Shown piece after piece: positions 40,383 to 42,804 of a DNA stretch of 42,804 nucleotides (positions are counted from its first letter, which is position 1; every line of letters begins with the position of its first letter). The notes under the pieces were generated by a model. It saw only the letters and a program-made list of their open reading frames with translations. It made no database searches and was not told the DNA's origin. A program made the translations under genes and the position numbers. Source of the stretch: Raoultibacter timonensis (lineage in GTDB: Bacteria; Actinomycetota; Coriobacteriia; Coriobacteriales; Eggerthellaceae); assembly GCF_900240215.1 (NCBI RefSeq), contig NZ_LT964679.1, positions 933,728-976,531 of the forward strand. Direction: 5' to 3'.

Positions 40383-40822
40383 GCTCCTTTCTTGTTTGCC
40401 TCGAGGGCCTTCGCCTTCTCGTCGAGGATCCCGAGACCCTGGACGACGGCGTCGATGATGGCTTCGGGCCTCACCGCGCATCCCGGCGCGTACACGTCGA
40501 CGGGTATTGCCTGATCGACGCCTCCGATCACGTTGTAGCAATCGTGGAAGATGCCGGCCGAACAGGCGCAGATCCCGCAGGCGATGACCACCTTCGGCTC
40601 GACCATCTGGTTGTAGATCTCCTGGACCACCTTGATGTTCTGCTCGTTGACGCTGCCGGTCACGAGGAATATGTCGGCGTGCTTGGGATTGCCCGTGTTG
40701 ATGATGCCGAAGCGTTCCACATCGTAGCCGGGGCACAGCGCCGCGAGCACTTCGATGTCGCAGCCGTTGCAGCTCGACCCGTCGTAGTGGATGACCCACG
40801 GCGATTTTGTTGCGTAAGACAT
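40379..40822 (-). CDS. echC: Ech-type hydrogenase small subunit (NuoB-like)
   Basis: A 147-residue small subunit carrying one proximal [4Fe-4S] cluster: cysteines at C18/C21 (CNGCDIE), C85 (in GICACSAG) and C115 (PGCAVRP). It bridges the Fe-S chain to the [NiFe] centre of EchE. Of two in-frame ATGs (40828, 40822), the second has AAGGGGG at proper spacing and is chosen. It overlaps echD by 4 bp. Confidence 0.92.
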   Translation of the reverse strand: MSYATKSPWVIHYDGSSCNGCDIEVLAALCPGYDVERFGIINTGNPKHADIFLVTGSVNEQNIKVVQEIYNQMVEPKVVIACGICACSAGIFHDCYNVIGGVDQAIPVDVYAPGCAVRPEAIIDAVVQGLGILDEKAKALEANKKGA

Positions 40823-40835
40823 ATGCATACCCCCT

Positions 40836-41705
40836 TTACAGATACGCGAGGACGGCTATGTTGATGCCGCCGGCGACGAGCGCCACGACCCATGCCGATT
40901 TGAGCATGGCCTGCCACTTGACGCGGGCGAAATTGTTGTCGATCCAGATCTCCAAGAAGTAGATGAGGATGATCGCCACGAGGGCGATTGCAAACGAAAC
41001 CGGGTTGCCCCATATGAAGAACATGCCCGTCCATCCGAGGAACAGGATGTTCTCGCACCAGTGCATGATCTCGACCTTGGCGAGAGTCGGGCCGCTCATC
41101 TCGGTCGTGATGCCCTTGACGAGCTCTTGGTGGGCATGATGCGAGTACGACAGGTCGAACGGCGATTTGCGCAGCTTGATCGTCAGAATGAACAGAAAGC
41201 CCAAGAACACGAGCCAAATGTTCGTGATGATGGGCGCGTCGAGCGCGAATACGCCCGCAACGTCGAAAGTGCCGGCGGCCATGAAGAACCCTACGGCCAT
41301 GAACAGCACCATCGGTTCGTAGGCCATGACCTGCAGCGTTTCTCGACCGGCGCCGATCTCGGCGTAGGGCGAACGCGTGGAGTACGCTGCCACGATGAAG
41401 AACAGGGCCGAGAGCGTGATGACGAATACGCTCATCAGCAGGTTCCCTCCGCTGAAGAAGATGCCGCCCGCAAGGATCGTGAATACGAGCGCGCAGGTGA
41501 TGTAGACGCCTTCGGATGAGTTGACGCTCACGTTCTCTTTTCCGAGCAGCTTGCGCACATCGTAGTAGGGCTGGAGCAGCGGGGGCCCCACCCTGCCCTG
41601 CATACGGGCGGATATGATGCGGTCGACGCCTGCGAGCAGGCAACCCAGCACGGGAGCGATGATGGCGAAGGCAATGGTTGCGATGATGATAGCGATGATG
41701 TTCAT
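40836..41705 (-). CDS. echB: Ech-type hydrogenase membrane subunit B (NuoH-like)
   Basis: A 289-residue membrane protein with about eight helices. The first contains GVDRIISARMQGRVGPP (about 26-42), the family signature of NuoH/HycD proteins. The loop with SPFDLSYSHHAHQELVKG is where this subunit meets the hydrophilic arm. It couples electron transfer in the hydrogenase module to ion movement in EchA. It lies 12 bp after echA and 13 bp before the echC start. Confidence 0.93.
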   Translation of the reverse strand: MNIIAIIIATIAFAIIAPVLGCLLAGVDRIISARMQGRVGPPLLQPYYDVRKLLGKENVSVNSSEGVYITCALVFTILAGGIFFSGGNLLMSVFVITLSALFFIVAAYSTRSPYAEIGAGRETLQVMAYEPMVLFMAVGFFMAAGTFDVAGVFALDAPIITNIWLVFLGFLFILTIKLRKSPFDLSYSHHAHQELVKGITTEMSGPTLAKVEIMHWCENILFLGWTGMFFIWGNPVSFAIALVAIILIYFLEIWIDNNFARVKWQAMLKSAWVVALVAGGINIAVLAYL

Positions 41706-41717
41706 GTCAGCCTCCTT

Positions 41718-42804
41718 CTACATCAGACCCGGCAAGCCGACAGCCGCAATAGCAAACGACGCGACGATCACGATAGTGCACATGATCGTACCGACGGGTG
41801 CGATGAGCTTCTCGCCGAAAATAGAATCCAGATACATGTTGCGCGACGTCGCCTTCGTCTCCTGCGAAAGGGAGTTCTGGAACGTACGCTCGTTGTTGTC
41901 GATGCTTACGCCCGAGAGGTACACGTCGACCTTGCGGGCCTTGCTTTTGCCGAGACCCGCGAACAGGACGATCACGATGAATACGACCGCGACGCTTGCT
42001 ATCCACAGGTTGTCCGACGCTATGCCTGCGGCAACGGTGCCGTAGACGCTGTACACGTACGGCTCGACGATAGCCCACGAGATTGCGGGGATCGCGATGC
42101 AGCAGGCGATTACGAGCACGGCCATGAGCGAGATGGAGACCCACTCGGAGCGGTGGACGGTCACTTCGTCGTTCTCGGGTTCGGCGGCGATGCCCGAGAG
42201 CTTGCCGAGCCATTTGCCCCAGAACATGAACGTTGCAGCAGAGCCGAACGCGAGCAGGATGATGAGGGCGATGTTGCCCGTTTCCACGAACGAGACGAGC
42301 GTCGCCCATTTGGCGATCAGCATGCCGAACGGGGCGATGAACATGCACATGATGCCGAGCATCATGAAGCGGGCCAGGCGCGGCATGCGCTCGAACATGA
42401 GGTCCATGTCCTCGATGTCGCGGCTGCCGATGTGGTGCTCGGCGGTGCCGACGCAGAGGAACAGAAGCGATTTCGCGATGGCGTGGAACAGGACGAGGAA
42501 CGTGGCCGCCCAGATGGCCTCAGGCGTGCCGACGCCGGCGCACGCGACGATGAGGCCGAGGTTGGCGATCGTCGAGTACGCGAGCACGCGCTTGGCGTTG
42601 CTCTGCGAGATGGCCATGAACGAGCACAGGGCGAACGTGATGCCGCCGACGAGCACGACCATGAGGCTCGGCATGACGGTCATGAAGTTGCCCGAGAACG
42701 ATGCCGTTCCCGCGTAGAAGATGGGAGCGAGCTTGACGAGCAGGAAGACGCCCGCCTTCACCATCGTCGACGAATGCAAGAGCGCGCTCGTGGGGGTCGG
42801 GGCC
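41718..42804 (-). CDS. echA: Ech-type hydrogenase antiporter-like subunit A (NuoL-like), C-terminal part
   Basis: About 362 C-terminal residues of a polytopic ion-translocating subunit; the 5' end lies beyond the window. The reading frame is open to the edge (APTPTSALLHSSTMVKAGVF, typical of NuoL/MrpA proteins). The conserved helix FHAIAKSLLFLCVGTAEH contains the Lys used in ion transfer, and at least eight helices are visible. A cytoplasmic loop with NSLSQETKATSRNMYLDSIF precedes the last helix. It pumps protons or sodium ions driven by ferredoxin-dependent H2 formation, and it heads the operon as in other ech clusters. Confidence 0.92.
   Translation of the reverse strand, partial: APTPTSALLHSSTMVKAGVFLLVKLAPIFYAGTASFSGNFMTVMPSLMVVLVGGITFALCSFMAISQSNAKRVLAYSTIANLGLIVACAGVGTPEAIWAATFLVLFHAIAKSLLFLCVGTAEHHIGSRDIEDMDLMFERMPRLARFMMLGIMCMFIAPFGMLIAKWATLVSFVETGNIALIILLAFGSAATFMFWGKWLGKLSGIAAEPENDEVTVHRSEWVSISLMAVLVIACCIAIPAISWAIVEPYVYSVYGTVAAGIASDNLWIASVAVVFIVIVLFAGLGKSKARKVDVYLSGVSIDNNERTFQNSLSQETKATSRNMYLDSIFGEKLIAPVGTIMCTIVIVASFAIAAVGLPGLM

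Noticed and set aside
1-42804. tRNA, rRNA, CRISPR arrays, intact insertion sequences, prophage genes
   Set aside because: Intergenic regions were read for tRNA T-loop motifs, regular repeats and transposase or integrase signatures; none was found. Small structured RNAs cannot be excluded by eye.

Overview
The window is high-GC DNA (by eye near 60%, apart from one AT-rich patch) that reads as a chromosome segment of an anaerobic actinobacterium of the class Coriobacteriia, most likely the Eggerthellaceae (Gordonibacter, Eggerthella, Adlercreutzia and relatives). This is an inference from gene content: a Tat-exported DMSO-reductase-family molybdoenzyme, a Tat-exported KstD/fumarate-reductase-type flavoprotein, a membrane-bound LuxR-type regulator, a cytoplasmic molybdoenzyme with its own small ferredoxin, a MenA-like prenyltransferase, an FHA/zinc-ribbon protein and an Ech-type group 4 [NiFe] hydrogenase. 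No rRNA, tRNA, CRISPR array or intact insertion sequence was seen.

Layout. 1-2359: the 5' part of a DmsA-like reductase gene, divergent from a 12-TM LuxR regulator, with two palindromic direct repeats between them. 2360-4115: a disturbed accessory stretch with an AT-rich foreign-looking GNAT acetyltransferase, several inverted repeats and a C-terminal remnant of a DmsC-like anchor subunit. 4116-6909: Tat flavoprotein divergent from a LysR regulator, with overlapping promoters. 6981-7358: YkvA-like DUF1232 protein. 7722-10308: molybdoenzyme plus 107-aa ferredoxin, closed by a strong terminator. 10501-10674: small membrane protein. 14766 down to 10856: operon of ECF sigma factor, membrane protein, two permeases and an ABC ATPase. 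14977-17184 and 22299-20227: two HelD-like RNA-polymerase-associated motor proteins, enclosing a transglutaminase-like protein, a GyrI-like protein (with a MerR-type promoter) and a ureohydrolase. 22601-26353: TMEM175-like channel, low-molecular-weight phosphatase, YbgC-type thioesterase, Mbeg1-type hydrolase and MenA-like prenyltransferase.

From 42804 down to 26350 everything is on the minus strand. First comes the echABCDEF operon (echA cut by the window end), in canonical order and closed by a terminator. Next are pgsA and a VanW/G5 protein. Last is a tightly packed run: paaK, ACT protein, D-Ala-D-Ala carboxypeptidase, FHA protein, iorA, iorB, ACT protein, paaK, gluQ.

How it fits together. 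IorAB oxidises aryl-pyruvates (from aromatic amino acids) to aryl-acetyl-CoA and reduces ferredoxin. The two PaaK-type ligases interconvert aryl-acetates and their CoA esters, and the ACT proteins probably sense amino acids or related ligands. Reduced ferredoxin could feed the Ech hydrogenase, which couples H2 formation to ion pumping. The molybdoenzyme and Tat flavoprotein modules are probably terminal reductases for organic acceptors, each apparently substrate-controlled. Their substrates cannot be read from the sequence.
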